Shown: piece after piece, positions 33,541 through 45,245 of the stretch
Position numbering within the stretch: position 1 is the first letter of the stretch
How the letters are laid out: each line of letters starts with the position of its first letter
Source: Brachycybe producta
Lineage: Eukaryota > Arthropoda > Diplopoda > Playtdesmida > Andrognathidae
Length of the DNA: 64,000 bases
NCBI GenBank assembly: GCA_036925085.1
Contig: JAUPFP010000023.1
Coordinates: forward strand, 921,713-985,712
Reading direction: 5' to 3'
Program-made: the position numbers and the translations under genes
Notes under the pieces: generated by a model
Database searches by the model: none
What the model was told of the DNA's origin: nothing
The model's input: the letters and a program-made list of their open reading frames with translations, nothing else

Positions 33541-33977
33541 AATCAATCACTTCGACATTCAATATCCATTGGTAACAATAGTAGACAAAAAATAATGCGT
33601 AGAAAAAACGTCACAAGATCAAAACAGCATTAGAATTTCATTTATCTCTTTTTTTCACACCTCAGGGAATTCCACGCGCGCATTCGTCATTGTTGTAACT
33701 GAATCCAAAACGTGCAAATGTTTCATTTCAATATTAACTATAGGCCCCTCTACATATCAATCTATCAGCAGACGTTTCTATTGCCAAAATATGCAAATAA
33801 AAGAGAACAATTCCAATAGAATTTCGGTTATTCTGAGTTTTACTGAAGCAACAGTATATAAGAAACTAGAAATGTTAAATGAATCATTTAAGAAAAATTT
33901 AAAAAAAAAAAACGTAACATTCGGTGACTTTCTGGTCATTTTTTAAAAAAATATCAGTTACTTTTCTAGTTTTCTTA

Positions 33978-34284
33978 AACTGGAAACTGTGTAATACGAA
34001 ATGGAACAGACCCAAAATATATTTTTTCGTGTTAAAATCTATTTCGTGTTATTCGATTTTTCTTCCTATTAGCTTTTGTGTTAAACTGAACTTGTGTTAA
34101 ACTTGTTTATATAGCAAAACCTATTCTAAGTGGCCTAACCTAACACATTTCGTGTTATCAGTTTTCGTGTTAAGTGGCGTCCACTGAATATCGAAAAAAA
34201 CTATTCTAAACTTAAATGACCCCTATAACAGAATATACATGTATGTTTCTTGTTATCGGTTTTTGTGTTAAACGGTTTTCACTA
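33978..34284. mobile_element. pogo-like element with CGTGTTAAACGG terminus
   Basis: The right end reads ttttgtgttaaacggttttc then act; the left end actggaaactgtgtaatacg then aaa is its degraded inverse. cgtgttaaaatctatttcgt and gtgttatcagttttcgtgtt lie inside. The family recurs at 45109-45229, with a better left end. Confidence 0.55.
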
Positions 34285-34285
34285 T

Positions 34286-34610
34286 AAGGAATGATCACAC
34301 ATGCTGAAATACCACCAGAAAATCGAAATTTAAAAATAGAACTCAAGTTGTATTTTTCTATGGTTTTTTTACTTCAAAATATATGGCGCTGCTTCTGGTA
34401 AACAGGCAATTAGAAATCGGGAAGACACAGAAATTGGCTCCGCCCTTTTTATGACGAACCACACAACAAACCAATTAGAAGTTGCCGGTCGTCATAAAAA
34501 GGGCGGAGCCAACTTCTGTTTGTCCCGATTTCTACTTGCCTGTTTCTGGTAAATGTTTTAAAAGTGAAATTCCGTGAGTCTCTTTATTCAGCGTCCGTAA
34601 TTCTTCCCTA
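34286..34610. mobile_element. Family G foldback element, copy 3, split by a family M MITE
   Basis: The left end aaggaatgatcacacatgct then gaaat and the right end cagcgtccgtaattcttccc then ta match the other family G copies. The motif atatggcgct-gcttctggta is interrupted at 34402 by the family M element and resumes at 34544 with ttctggtaaatg. Confidence 0.75.
34402..34543. mobile_element. Palindromic MITE with 9-bp target duplication (family M), copy 3
   Basis: Starts acaggcaattagaaatcggg, ends cccgatttctacttgcctgt. It is flanked by the perfect 9-bp duplication ttctggtaa (34393-34401 and 34544-34552). The target is the interior of a family G element whose uninterrupted copies show the empty site, confirming the duplication length. 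At 142 bp it is a shorter variant than copies 1, 2 and 4. Confidence 0.92.
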
Positions 34611-35095
34611 AGTGTTTTTTTATTTTCCAAATCCAGAAATAGCTATAGTTCTAGTGACAATTATCATATTAAAATTAGTTGAAATAACTGTTATTTAGTC
34701 CAAATATCTTTTTAAGTCTGTTTACAGTAGATATACACTGTATCTCTAATCCAAATATTCGTATCAATTCATCAACCAATAAAAACTAATCCATTTTTGT
34801 AGCCTGCTTTATTTTCGTGAATACGAGCGTAGTAACAGCATTGAAGGACAATGTCTGCAATTCGGCCATCATTATTAATACACATTCATTAACTTGCATT
34901 TAGAAATAGATGTTTTCTGAGCAAAATCTCCCCAATTTATATATAAATAAATCTAGCCAATTACCAACAAACTTTTCGCAATTCATAAACCAGCAAGAAG
35001 CTCAAAATAAAGACCAAATAATTATGAAACATTAATTAAAAATGGTTCATAAGCAAAATTACGAGGTAAATTAACAAATAAAGTGGATATAATTT

Positions 35096-35221
<126 letters not shown>

Positions 35222-35240
35222 AATTATATAAAAGAAATTA

Positions 35241-35446
35241 CATTAGAATCACGATTATCCGGACTGAATGCAACCAGACCCTTCGTCCGAATAATCCGGA
35301 AAATCGCTATAGGTTGTTTTTACTTTACTTCTATCCATCACTATCGGAAAGTTAAGTCAAAAACATTGATAAACTAAAAAAAAAATTACATTATGATAAA
35401 AATCAGTCCGAATTACTTGGAAATCCGGATAATCGAGATTTTACTG
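35241..35446. mobile_element. pogo-like non-autonomous element
   Basis: The left end cattagaatcacgattatcc then gga and the right end tccggataatcgagatttta then ctg are imperfect inverted repeats flanked by TA. About 206 bp, no ORF. A different subfamily from 30061-30723. Confidence 0.7.
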
Positions 35447-36291
35447 TATCTAACATTAGAAGCTAATTTTAGCAATTAAAAGATAACAAATGAAAATGGC
35501 TATACTTAATTGTGAATGGACATAACATAAAAATTGAAATTCATTCAAAAATTAACATTCGTTTGATTTATTTGTTCAAAAACGTTTCAAATGAAAAAAA
35601 AATTAAGTGGATAAATAAACGTCAATTAGTTTTTATTTTCTTCTATTCATCGTAAACCTTCATTAGAAAATCGCCAAATAGGTTCAGTCTTCCAGAAGTT
35701 ATTAAGAACTATATCATCGAAAACGTTTGTTTTCCCTATGACATTAGTTAGTAATTTCACTAATTTCACTCTGCTAATATTAACGTTTCAGTGATTTATT
35801 GTTCATCTATTAATTTCTAAATCAGGCATATTCAACTTTGAGGCCCTTTAGAGCCGCCTCCTGAAGCTATAACACAACATTCTTTAATTTGTAAAATTAT
35901 ACTGTATAATACTTATTACTAATAATCTCTTCAAATTTTCAATTTTGTTTTGAAATTTTTCTTTCAAAATCTAGTAGTATATTTCAAATAAACTCCTCTG
36001 ACCTCAGGTCGCAAATATTGTCATAATCGCTTATAAGTTGGACACAACTCACTCTTTAAGTTCTTTACATATTAATCACGATTTAAAAGCTTGTGTTATT
36101 TTTTCATAAACGCAAATTTTCTCTTGAGAGTCAAATCGGTTCAACTTCTTAAGTATAAAATGTGCGTTTTAGCGATTAATTGAGGTCGACATGCTCAACG
36201 AGTGTTTGTTTTATAATTTGAGATATTAGGTCAATTATTTATAAGACACAAGCGACACTTGCCAACAGAAAAATGAGGGAAGAAAACTTGA

Positions 36292-37171
36292 GAGGCTGAT
36301 CCACACAGATGCAACAATTGGAGAAGATTCGATCTTGAACAGGTTTTCTGCAGCAAAGTCTTCCACTAATGTCTATAAAGCCTAGTACAGAATTTGGCAA
36401 TACTCGATGCGTCTTTGCGGATACAGGAATGTAGTTATCGCCCCTCCCACCCGAAGGTATTAGGGCATTTGCGGATACAAAGCAAAATCGCCCAAATATC
36501 TAATGGTTTGACATCAAAGAGTGTTACTTGTTTCTTTGTTTCCCACTTCAAATGGGAAACATCACTCATTCTTGTACCTAGAAGTAGTACAAGCAACACA
36601 TGATTTTATTGTGAATCCTTGAAGGGGTTAATTTAAAAAAAAATAGTGAAATTCATTTTCTTTGTGATTTATTATTTCATGTTAGTCAAAAACAGATACT
36701 GAACTCGGTTTGTACGCCCAACATCACTCGCCCACATGTGTATCCAGATACAAGTCGCTGGATACATTTATCCGAATCTCCCCCCATTTGTTGCATGTTT
36801 CCAGTTTGAGCTGTAAACCTAAAACGGAGAGCGGCAACATGTGGCAACATTTCTAGGATGTTTTTTCTGGTGTGGACGGTCTCCTCCACTAGTTTCATCT
36901 TGTTGACTGTTTGTTAAGTATTTGAAGGAGATCAACAAATAGTTTTAGTCCTTATGTGGACATGGAGCAAAAAGTTGCTGGACGCTTTGTGTCAGCAACA
37001 TGTTTATCCTTATGTGGACATGTAGCAAAAAGTTGCTGGACGCTTTGTGTCAGCAACATGTTTATCCCTTGTGGACACAATGTTTCCTCTAGTTACTATG
37101 TGTTTCATGTTTATCGAAACATCTGACAACATAAATGTTTCCACTTGTTGCATCTGTGTAAATCAACCTTC
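36292..37171. mobile_element. Foldback element with GATGCAACA termini and internal tandem duplication
   Basis: The left end gaggctgatccacacagatg then caaca and the right end tgttgcatctgtgtaaatca then acctt are inverted repeats. The interior contains gcaacatgt and gtatcc motifs in both orientations and a 58-bp tandem duplication. Reading frames at 36394 and 36686 have no recognisable similarity. Confidence 0.65.
36949..37064. repeat. 58-bp tandem duplication
   Basis: 36949-37006 and 37007-37064 are two copies of a unit starting tccttatgtggacatg and ending gtcagcaacatgttta, differing at one visible base (ggagc / gtagc). A third partial unit, tcccttgtggacac, follows. Confidence 0.95.
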
Positions 37172-37457
37172 AGATTCAACTCGTGCGCAGTCATAATTGT
37201 ATAGTCAGAATTATTGAGAAATCTAGGGGCTTCTTTCTCATTGCGGGAAAACCTTATGAGGTCACTGCTTATAATCTATCATTTTATGACTGACGTATTA
37301 TGCTGTACATTAGTCAGTGGTACTCTTAAAGATGTGATCCACATATCATGACAGCCCTTTGTCACTTTATTCTTCTAGTTTTTAACCCTTTATTTAAAGT
37401 ATTTACTTGAAAGTTGTATATATTTAAAAAAAAAATCTCTCAAGACGATTTATAAAC

Positions 37458-37792
37458 TGGTGGTTTTCAAACTCCGGTTATTTTACGTTTCAGGAGCATT
37501 ACTAAAAAATCTTAATTGTTTTAGAAACTAGAACGGTTAATAGTATTTTCATGTTGATAACTTTAAAAAAATAAACTTTTTACAGACATACATAAATTAA
37601 AAAATCTCGTCTGCAAAGCAAAACTCAAAATAAAACGTTTATTTTAAAATATGTTAACATGAAATTACATTTAAAGTGATTGAGCTACCCTTCTAGTTTC
37701 TAAAACACTTTCAATTTCTTTTGATTTTGCTCGTGAACAACAGAATAACCAGAGTTCCATAAACGTTTACACTTTAAAACCAGCTTAAAACA
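37458..37792. mobile_element. Family A foldback element, intron 10
   Basis: A well-preserved copy: tggttttcaaactccggtta, ttagaaactagaacgg, aataaactttttacagaca, then inverted aaacgtttattttaaaatat, gagctacccttctagtttct, aacagaataaccagagttcc and ctttaaaaccagcttaa. Confidence 0.8.
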
Positions 37793-38770
37793 AGTTATTT
37801 TGAACGAATATCGTCATGAAATTACTTTTAGAAGATTTCCTTATTCTTGTAGTTTTCTAGTAAACTTCTAAAATTTCTTCTAAAAATCACTTCTGATTAA
37901 GTGATAACATAAGTCCAATGATAAATTTTACTTTTAGCTATTAGCAGCTACCAGTAAGAAAGAAATACTAGACTTTATTAATAAAATAATCTCACGCAGG
38001 CTCATTGGACAAGAAGCCTCGATGGCACAAACGACTAAAGGCCCTTGCACACTGGTGGCCAACGTTTTCGTTACAAGTGCCAATCATGAATCAACCGAAA
38101 TCAACACCAGAGCATGCTAAACTTACCTTTAAAGGTTAGAACTGAAGGTAACAACCATTAGAAAGAAGAAAAACAATAGGCAAAACTGCTTAAAATTAGG
38201 AGAATCATCAACATTTACTAGAAATGTGCGATTCTAATTGAAGGTTTACATTAGAATAGAACAGTAGTTGTAATAAGTAGCACTGCATCTAATTATAATT
38301 AAACTAATTAGTAGATTTCAAATTAAAAATTATGCTGATTACTAACAAGAGTACATTTTAATTGGAAAATAGGCGCACAGATTTGAGTAGCCACTTTTGA
38401 AAAGCAACTTTTAAGAGACGTTTTATTAAAAGACTATTGAAAACTAGAAGGATAAAAGAAATATATTTTGTAATAACATCTTTTAAAATAAAAGTTTAAC
38501 TGGAAATTAAGCTGGTTTTAAAGTCTAACGCCCTTAAAACTATAAGGTCCTCATCACAAAAGGCTGTCGTATGACAGCAAATTATTGTCATATTGACATC
38601 ATAATATACCTTGTGACAGTCACACCAGCAAATAAAATATTATAACAAATATTGTCATATAAATGCCATTGACTGGTGTACATAATAATAAGACAGTCAT
38701 AAAATAATAATGCACAAGCAGTGACATCTTAAAAGTATAATTGTCGCAATTATATGACTTTTTTTCTTAC

Positions 38771-39000
38771 GAGACTCCTGGTTATTTTGTCATCCATGAA
38801 ATTAAAAAGAAACATGAAAATGCTTTAGAAACTAGAAAGGTAACTGAATCTTTTAATTGCAATTTCATATGTAAATTTGTAAACTTCAAAATACTATTAA
38901 GTGATTCAGTTACCGTTCTAGTTTCTAACTCACTTTCAATTTCTCCTTAGTGTTGCTCATGTAAACGCAGAATTAACCAGAGTTCGAAAATAAGCTGTTT
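38771..39000. mobile_element. Family A foldback element, short copy
   Basis: tttagaaactagaaaggtaa, cagttaccgttctagtttct and agaattaaccagagttcg are present, but the central part is deleted. The stretch 38500-38740 upstream contains repeated tgacag/ctgtca and attgtcata motifs of unknown origin. A further fragment (agaccattgaaaactagaag-like) precedes it at about 38425. Confidence 0.65.
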
Positions 39001-39342
39001 ATATATCTTAATTAACTTAAAATTGAAAAGCTTATTTTCAAAAAAAAAAATATTATAAACCTAAAAATCTTTGAATACTCTTCTAGTTTTTAACTTTGTA
39101 TACAGAATGACTATTAAATAATACAACAACAATGAAAGGCCGCTTTCTACTGCGCATGTGCATGTGAACAGTGCACACATGCGCAATAGAGAGCTACCTC
39201 TCTTATTATTGCCGCATTACTTCATAGTCTGAAACATACTTAAATGAAACCGCAGTATTTTCATTGAAGTATAAACCCGTTCTCTGGTTTCAATGGAACC
39301 CATCCTTATTGAAGTACCCAATTTCGAAATGTGACATACAGA

Positions 39343-39368
39343 GAGAGAGAGAGAGAGAGAAAGAGAGG
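39343..39368. repeat. (GA)n microsatellite
   Basis: About 26 bp of ga repeats with one a insertion. A run of about 15-17 C lies nearby at 39621-39636 in otherwise featureless DNA. Confidence 0.9.
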
Positions 39369-40154
39369 TCCAACCAAAATAGCCTCTAACTCATCTCCAA
39401 TTCTAACCTCTATTCATCCATACAAAATGCCATATTCTAACAGTAGTAAATAATTCATAATAAAGAATGTTGATGCTTGGGAAAAGAAAGCCTTCAAGAA
39501 AAATCTTTCTGATGGATTTTCAAAAAGTGGAGGAGGCAAAAGAAAAGTCAATATCAGTCCTTCAATGATGTCACAGCCCAAAATTGAAAAATTCTTCAAA
39601 AGCCAACCAACACTCTCCCTCCCCCCCCCCCCCCCAAAAAAAAAGACGACATGAAACGAAATCAGTGCAGAAAAAAAATACAACTCACATTACACTGAGA
39701 GAATGTTGTGTAACACTTTTCCTATTCGACTTTATAATAAAAAAAAAAATTGAGAATCGACCTTGTGTGTCGTCCGTCCAATGATGCGAACGAACTCACT
39801 TTCTAAACTTTTAAAGAACACGCACAAAACCCCTTTTAAGTTCAATGTGATGATAAGCATATAAATTCTTCTATTCGACATAACGAAAAAAAAAAAAACT
39901 CGTAATACTCTCTCTCCAAGACAGATTATCGATTTTGCATTAAAACGCCGTTAATTCACAAACACATTCTACTTTTAATTGATTTCCCTCCTTTATTTTG
40001 TGTGTACCTCTGAATTCTTCACTTTCGTGTGTATGTTTGTATTACTTAATTTCTTAATCTTAAGAGCTTGTATGTGTGTTCTCTCTATATTTGTGTGTCC
40101 TTTCTCACATTGTGTGTGTCTGTGTGGTTTAATCTCCATCTCTTGGGTGTGCTT

Positions 40155-40270
40155 TCTCAATCTGTGCGTGCTCTCAATCCGTGTGCGCGCTCCCTTAATC
40201 CGTGTGCGTGCTCCCTCAATCCGTGTGCGCGCTCCCTCAATCTGTGTGTACTCTCTTAATCTGTGTGTGC
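40155..40270. repeat. 21-bp minisatellite, GT/CT-rich
   Basis: The unit aatccgtgtgcgcgctccct is spaced by 21 bp at 40176, 40197, 40218 and 40239, with diverged units on each side. The surrounding 39980-40150 is a degenerate tgtgtg-rich tract. The IRVRAPS-type peptide read on the + strand is a translation of the repeat. Confidence 0.85.
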
Positions 40271-41152
40271 TCAGGGTGGATTGATATAAATCAATTGTTT
40301 TTTCCCCATTAAAATCAACGTTATTTAAAGAGACTATTAACTCCAGAAATTTCTTTTCAAAATATTACCGACTTACTGAATGATTACCAACACGATTTTT
40401 AAAATTAAAAATCGATAACCATAAAAAACTTAAAAATGAAGTGACTTTTCCTGAGTCACCAAACGACGCCATTTTAAATTTCCAAAAACAAAAGTCTCAC
40501 CCCCCCCCCCCCTTTTTGTGGTAAAGGTTGTTACCTCACATTTCCAGAATTCCTTAATCAAATACATGTATTCCGTATTCAACTCAATACGGAACCTTCC
40601 ATGTGGAATAATTGAAGTATTAAATCAATGGTTCATTCAAATGAAAGCAATGAGTGAGGTGATCGCAACACATCAGAATTCGAGTAGAGCAGTAGACTTT
40701 GGGGGGGGGGGGGGGGGGGTTTGTTGCCAATATCTGTTGTTTGGTGGTGCATCTATATGACAAAGTCCATTTATATGAAGTCAACTGATCGTTGAATAAT
40801 TTTTGACAATATTTTGACAAGAAATTTCTGGAGGTAATTGGGTCCCTTTAAATGATGATTTTTTTTAAATCAAGTGATTTAAATCACATTTTTAAATTTC
40901 TTTTTTCGGGATTTTTTCTTAATTTTTTTAAAGTGAATTTTTTCTTTTATGAAATGAATATATTATAATAATGTGCATGACAGGTGAATAAACATTTTCA
41001 ACACATTGTCATGTGTGGAATTTCAGTTACTAAAAGAGCAATTTTTTGAAATTTTAAATAAAAAAACTGATTTTCCAATTTTTGTTTTTGAATAAAAAAA
41101 AACAAATAATGATTTTTATCCACCCTCATGTTTGTTTGTAAAAGTGGTTAAG

Positions 41153-41394
41153 CCTTAGACCGTTACTCTCTGGGACTGGCAACTGCGAAAATCTTGCGTT
41201 ACATAGAGTGGTGACCATAGACTTAATATGGTGGTGACAGCAACGCCACTTTACTGGAAAAAGATTGTACTATAGGTGTCCTATAAGGTTGTACAATAGC
41301 CACCAGAAGACACTGTTATAATTTCACCAGGTTATGGGACGCATCAGTCGCCATACATTACGAGTTGCCAGTCCCGGAGAGTAATGGTCTAAGG
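41153..41394. mobile_element. Foldback element with CTTAGACC termini inserted in a family A fragment
   Basis: The left terminus cttagaccgttactctctgg then gactggcaact and the right terminus agttgccagtcccggagagt then aatggtctaag are inverted repeats. The flanks both read gttaagc, a 7- to 8-bp duplication, and the right flank continues into a family A right half (ctaccgttctagtttctaac, to about 41475). Confidence 0.8.
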
Positions 41395-42016
41395 TTAAGC
41401 TACCGTTCTAGTTTCTAACACACATTCAATTTCTTGAAACGAAGAATAATCAAGCGTTCGAAAATCAACCTGTTCATGAAACATCTAAATTAAATTATTT
41501 GTGAGAAATTTAATTAAAATATTCCAAAATTCCAAAATATTCCAAAATAATCCCTATTTCCGGTCTAAGCCCGTTCTGTTTTGAAGTGTGTGGTTCTTTT
41601 TTTTATTTTGTGTGCGTGTTCCCTCCATCTTTTACGTCTTTTATTATATATGTGTGTGCGTGTCATTTACTAGATCTCCTCCACTGAAGAATCGAATACA
41701 ATCTTGGCCCAAATAAAAACAAGGTTAATCACTGGTTTATTTTTTTTTGCTAGAAAAACAACATTTTCAAATATCTAAAGCGATAAACGAAAAATACTAA
41801 ACTTGTTTGTCTCAAATAACTTCATGTTAAGCTGTTGTGTCCAGCGTGTCTTACAATATTAGAGAAAACAAACGTCAGTGTTAAAAATGAAACAAAAAAC
41901 ACTTTGGCAATAAGTCAATCCTGACATCAAAATTGAAATCCTGAGAAGAAAAACAAGTTTTCTACGAACGTTCTATGAACGTGTTTCTAGCTTAAATCTT
42001 TTTTTTTTCTTTGTAT

Positions 42017-42369
42017 GTTACCGTCAATTTTAAAAAAATCAGAGAATCTGCAGATTTACAAGGCAATGTGCAAAACCACCAATTTGCTAGTAATCGTAAG
42101 TCTTCAAACTTAATAGTATATTATTCCCACATTGGTGGTTTTGCATATTACCTGTTTCATACAGTATAAGAATTCAGCACAGAAATAAGGTTGGTGTTTT
42201 GCAGACTTACCCAGTGTTTTTAGTTATTATGCAGATTGCCTGTTTGCTCCAGGAATTCTTGCACATTACTTAAAACCTCATATATTTTGCAGATTTACTA
42301 GCAAATTGGTTGTTTTGCACATTGCCTAGTAAATCTGCAGATTCCCTGATTTTTTTAAATTGGCGGTAA
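42017..42369. mobile_element. Foldback element with TGTTACCGTCAATTT termini
   Basis: The left end tgttaccgtcaattttaaaa then atcagagaatctgcagattt and the right end aaatctgcagattccctgat then ttttttaaattggcggtaac are long inverted repeats. A second pair, gcaaaaccacc / ggtggttttgc, lies inside. A degenerate relative occupies about 46345-46500. Confidence 0.8.
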
Positions 42370-42828
42370 CATACAGTATATTGTTATACACACACTAGGT
42401 ATATATGAAATTGATTTTGGTGGTCGATGAATTACTTCAATTCGCTTTATTGCCTCACCTTTTTTTAACAACAATTTATAAAGGTTTTTTTTTTTCCTGT
42501 TTTTTATTTCAAACCTTTTTTTTTAAGGTTTTCTTTTTAAGATTGACTTTTGCAACTCCATAACAACCACAGTTATTTCTTTTCCACAATGTTTAGAATT
42601 CTTACAACTATTTTTTTTTTCTAATTACGAGTTGCGTTTTTGGTTTTTGTTTGTTTGTTGGTTTGTTTATTTACAAAAGAAAAATCTACTACTAGAATCT
42701 TTCACCAATGAAAAACAAACATTCCTCCTAACTATCTACTATATTAAGTTCTACCTACTACACAAAATAAAAACCCAACAAATTTCTGTTGACATTCTCA
42801 GAAAAAAATATACTGTATACAGTATGTA

Positions 42829-43045
42829 AAGTAGAACTTCCATTATCGGAACTCATATCGGACATGACTATAGTTCCGATAATCAAAAATTCATATAATC
42901 GAACTCCCATTAATTAAAAGTGGACAAAATTAACAAACAAACAAAACCGATTACAAAATAATTATTTTTATTTCCATAAGTAGTGGTTTTTTCATAAAAA
43001 TAAGTAAAAAAAAAAAAATTGGTTCCGATAATCGACGATCTACTG
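42829..43045. mobile_element. pogo/Tigger-like element, second copy
   Basis: Starts aagtagaacttccattatcg, ends cgataatcgacgatctactg, flanked by TA. The internal ataatcgaactcccattaa is shared with the 30061-30723 element, of which this is a shorter relative. Confidence 0.78.
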
Positions 43046-43688
43046 TAATATTCTTTTCGATATTTTTTTATGTGGAAGTGAACAAGTTAGATAATAATTC
43101 CAACTTTAATTATCATCATCATAATCATCCTCCTCAATGTAAACACTTATGAAGAAATAATGTAAAGCTCCTATCAGACAAGCAACTTTTCATGTAATAA
43201 AACTTGCCATCCAATTTGCAATGAGACTCGCAACTTTTTTTATAAACTACTGTAAGTTTCATAAGTTATTTACTGAAGGCGAACAATCAGATAAGAGAAA
43301 ATTACAAAAGTGGTATTGAAAAAAACATTGACATGAAAATTCAAACCTCTGATGTCATTTCTAGTATTAAATACTCCCGATTGGCTGTTTATGACGAGTA
43401 TCATAATTAAGTCTCTCAGAATTTAAATATGTGCGCAACTCCATGAGACTGAGAGAGGTCTCCTCACACAAGTTTCTAAGAAAATTTGTATTAAGTCTTA
43501 AGTTGCACGTCTCATTGGAAGTTTTGTTGCATGTAAGTAAGTTTAAGCGTTCTTCTTGAAAGACTTTTCATGATACTACTTTCTATAAACAGCCAATCAG
43601 GAGTGAACTAAGAAATAACATCAAAAGGGTTTGAATTGACATCTCAATCTTTTGAAATCGATTTTATTTTCTCTTATTATCAGATTAG

Positions 43689-43737
43689 TGGGGTAACCCG
43701 TCATAAATGACGGGAGCAAAATTACAGGCAATTGTGT
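43689..43737. mobile_element. Outer arm of the 24936-type palindrome (solo)
   Basis: gggtaacccgtcataaatga then cgggagcaaaatt and acaggcaattgtg match the left 45 bp of the element at 24936. No right arm was seen; the sequence then runs into a CT-rich tract. Confidence 0.65.
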
Positions 43738-43814
43738 GCATGCGCATCGTTTTTTCCTTTTTTTACTTCTTTCATTTCAATTTCAGTCACCCCCTCCCAC
43801 TTTTCCCCCTCCAC

Positions 43815-44010
43815 GTTTCTCTCTCTCTTTTTCTCTCTCTCTCTCTCTCCCTCTCTCTTTCTCTTTCTCTTTCTCTCTCTCTCTCTCTTTCGCTTTCGCT
43901 TTCTCTCTCTTTCTCTGTCTCTCTCTCTCTTTCTCCCTTTCTCTCTCTCTCTCTCTTTTTCCTTCTCTCTTTCTCTCTCTCTATCGTTCTCTCTCTTTCT
44001 CTCCCCCTAT
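43815..44010. repeat. CT-rich polypyrimidine tract
   Basis: About 190 bp of ctctct / tttctc on the + strand, almost purely pyrimidine. Four overlapping long ORFs here (SLSLSL, LFLSLS, RERERE) are translations of this repeat. A (CA) run at 44151-44174 and a CAC triplet run at 44428-44447 follow. Confidence 0.95.
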
Positions 44011-45108
44011 ACACTACTTTCCTCTCTTAATTTAATATCATGGGGTTCTTGGATGGGGAGTGTGCAACATATACAGTAGTTGACCTTGAAAGAAAAAAAG
44101 CTGTTCATTTCTTCATTTATTCAAATGTATATAAATTCCGATGTTATTCCACACACACACACACACACACACAGACCTGGCAAAATATATATATAATTGT
44201 TTTTTTCTGTAAAAAATTAACTATGAAACTAGTTGTAAAACTAGGATCATGTTTGATACAGAAGTTTATTAAAATGTTGCAGTTTGCAACTGCAAAACTT
44301 GCAAATTTTACTGCATGATAAAGTTGCTTGCTATCTAAAAACTCAGTAAATTTTTATGGATCTAGCCAATAGATTGCCCAATGTGTCTTCCATACCCCCT
44401 TCACGAGACTGTCAAAATCATCCTCACCACCACCACCACCACCACCAGTCCCTACTAGGGTAAACAGTGTAACTTCCTCAGATGTCATGTAAGCTTGGTT
44501 CTAGAAACAAAACAGCTGAAAGAAAATCTTAAGGATTTTATCATATTTATATTTATATAGAGATTTATTTATTCAGAGATCAAGTCCCATACTCCCAGAT
44601 TATTTGGTTCCCATACCCCCAAGGGAATATACATGTAGATACCCCCCCCCCCCTCCCACCCCTGGTTATGAACTCTTAGAATTCCGGTATAGCAACATTT
44701 AGTAGAAAAATAAGATTACCTTTTTAGCTCATATAAAAACGTTAAAACAAAAAAAAAGCTATGAAAATGGTTAAATATGATCCAACATATTTTTCCTTAT
44801 CTGTTTGATGAAAATAAGAAACTTGTTTTCAGATCCAGTAAGAAATTAAATTAGCAATTACAAAAGGATTTTTCAAAGTTGATGATTGTGTATCACACCA
44901 TATTATGAGTCTCTAGTGGGAACATCACCTTCAATGAATCCAAATTGTTATTACTGCAGATGGGAATAATAATCAAGCAATTTCTAAGTTTAGAATTCAA
45001 ATAAAAGCTGCGCAAAGTCCAGTAGATGGGATTACAAGCCATCATTTTAATACAAAATCTTTAAAAAAAAACACAAGAAGAAGTAGGTCCAGGAACCTTA
45101 TAGATGTA

Positions 45109-45229
45109 CAGTAGGAAACCGTTTAACACAAAATGGAAAGAACCAAAAAAAGTTTTCGTGTTAAAAAATCTGTATGGTATTTTAAGGAACTAGACTGAAA
45201 ATATATTTCGTGTTAACCGTTTTAGTGTT
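45109..45229. mobile_element. pogo-like element, second copy of the CGTGTTAAAC family
   Basis: Left end cagtaggaaaccgtttaaca then caaaatgg preceded by TA. Right region tttcgtgttaaccgttttag is the inverse. The right border is approximate. Confidence 0.6.
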
Positions 45230-45245
45230 AAGATAGTTTACGAAC

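Noticed and set aside
36394..36898. ORFs on both strands near 36.4-36.9 kb
   Set aside because: They lie inside a foldback element and show no similarity; stops and starts mirror each other across the inverted motifs.
39979..40284. ORF with IRVRAPS repeats
   Set aside because: The 21-bp minisatellite, also divisible by three, explains it entirely.
43707..44079. Several overlapping ORFs of 75-115 codons on both strands
   Set aside because: They are translations of a CT-rich tract (SLSLSL, RERERE) with no other sequence content.
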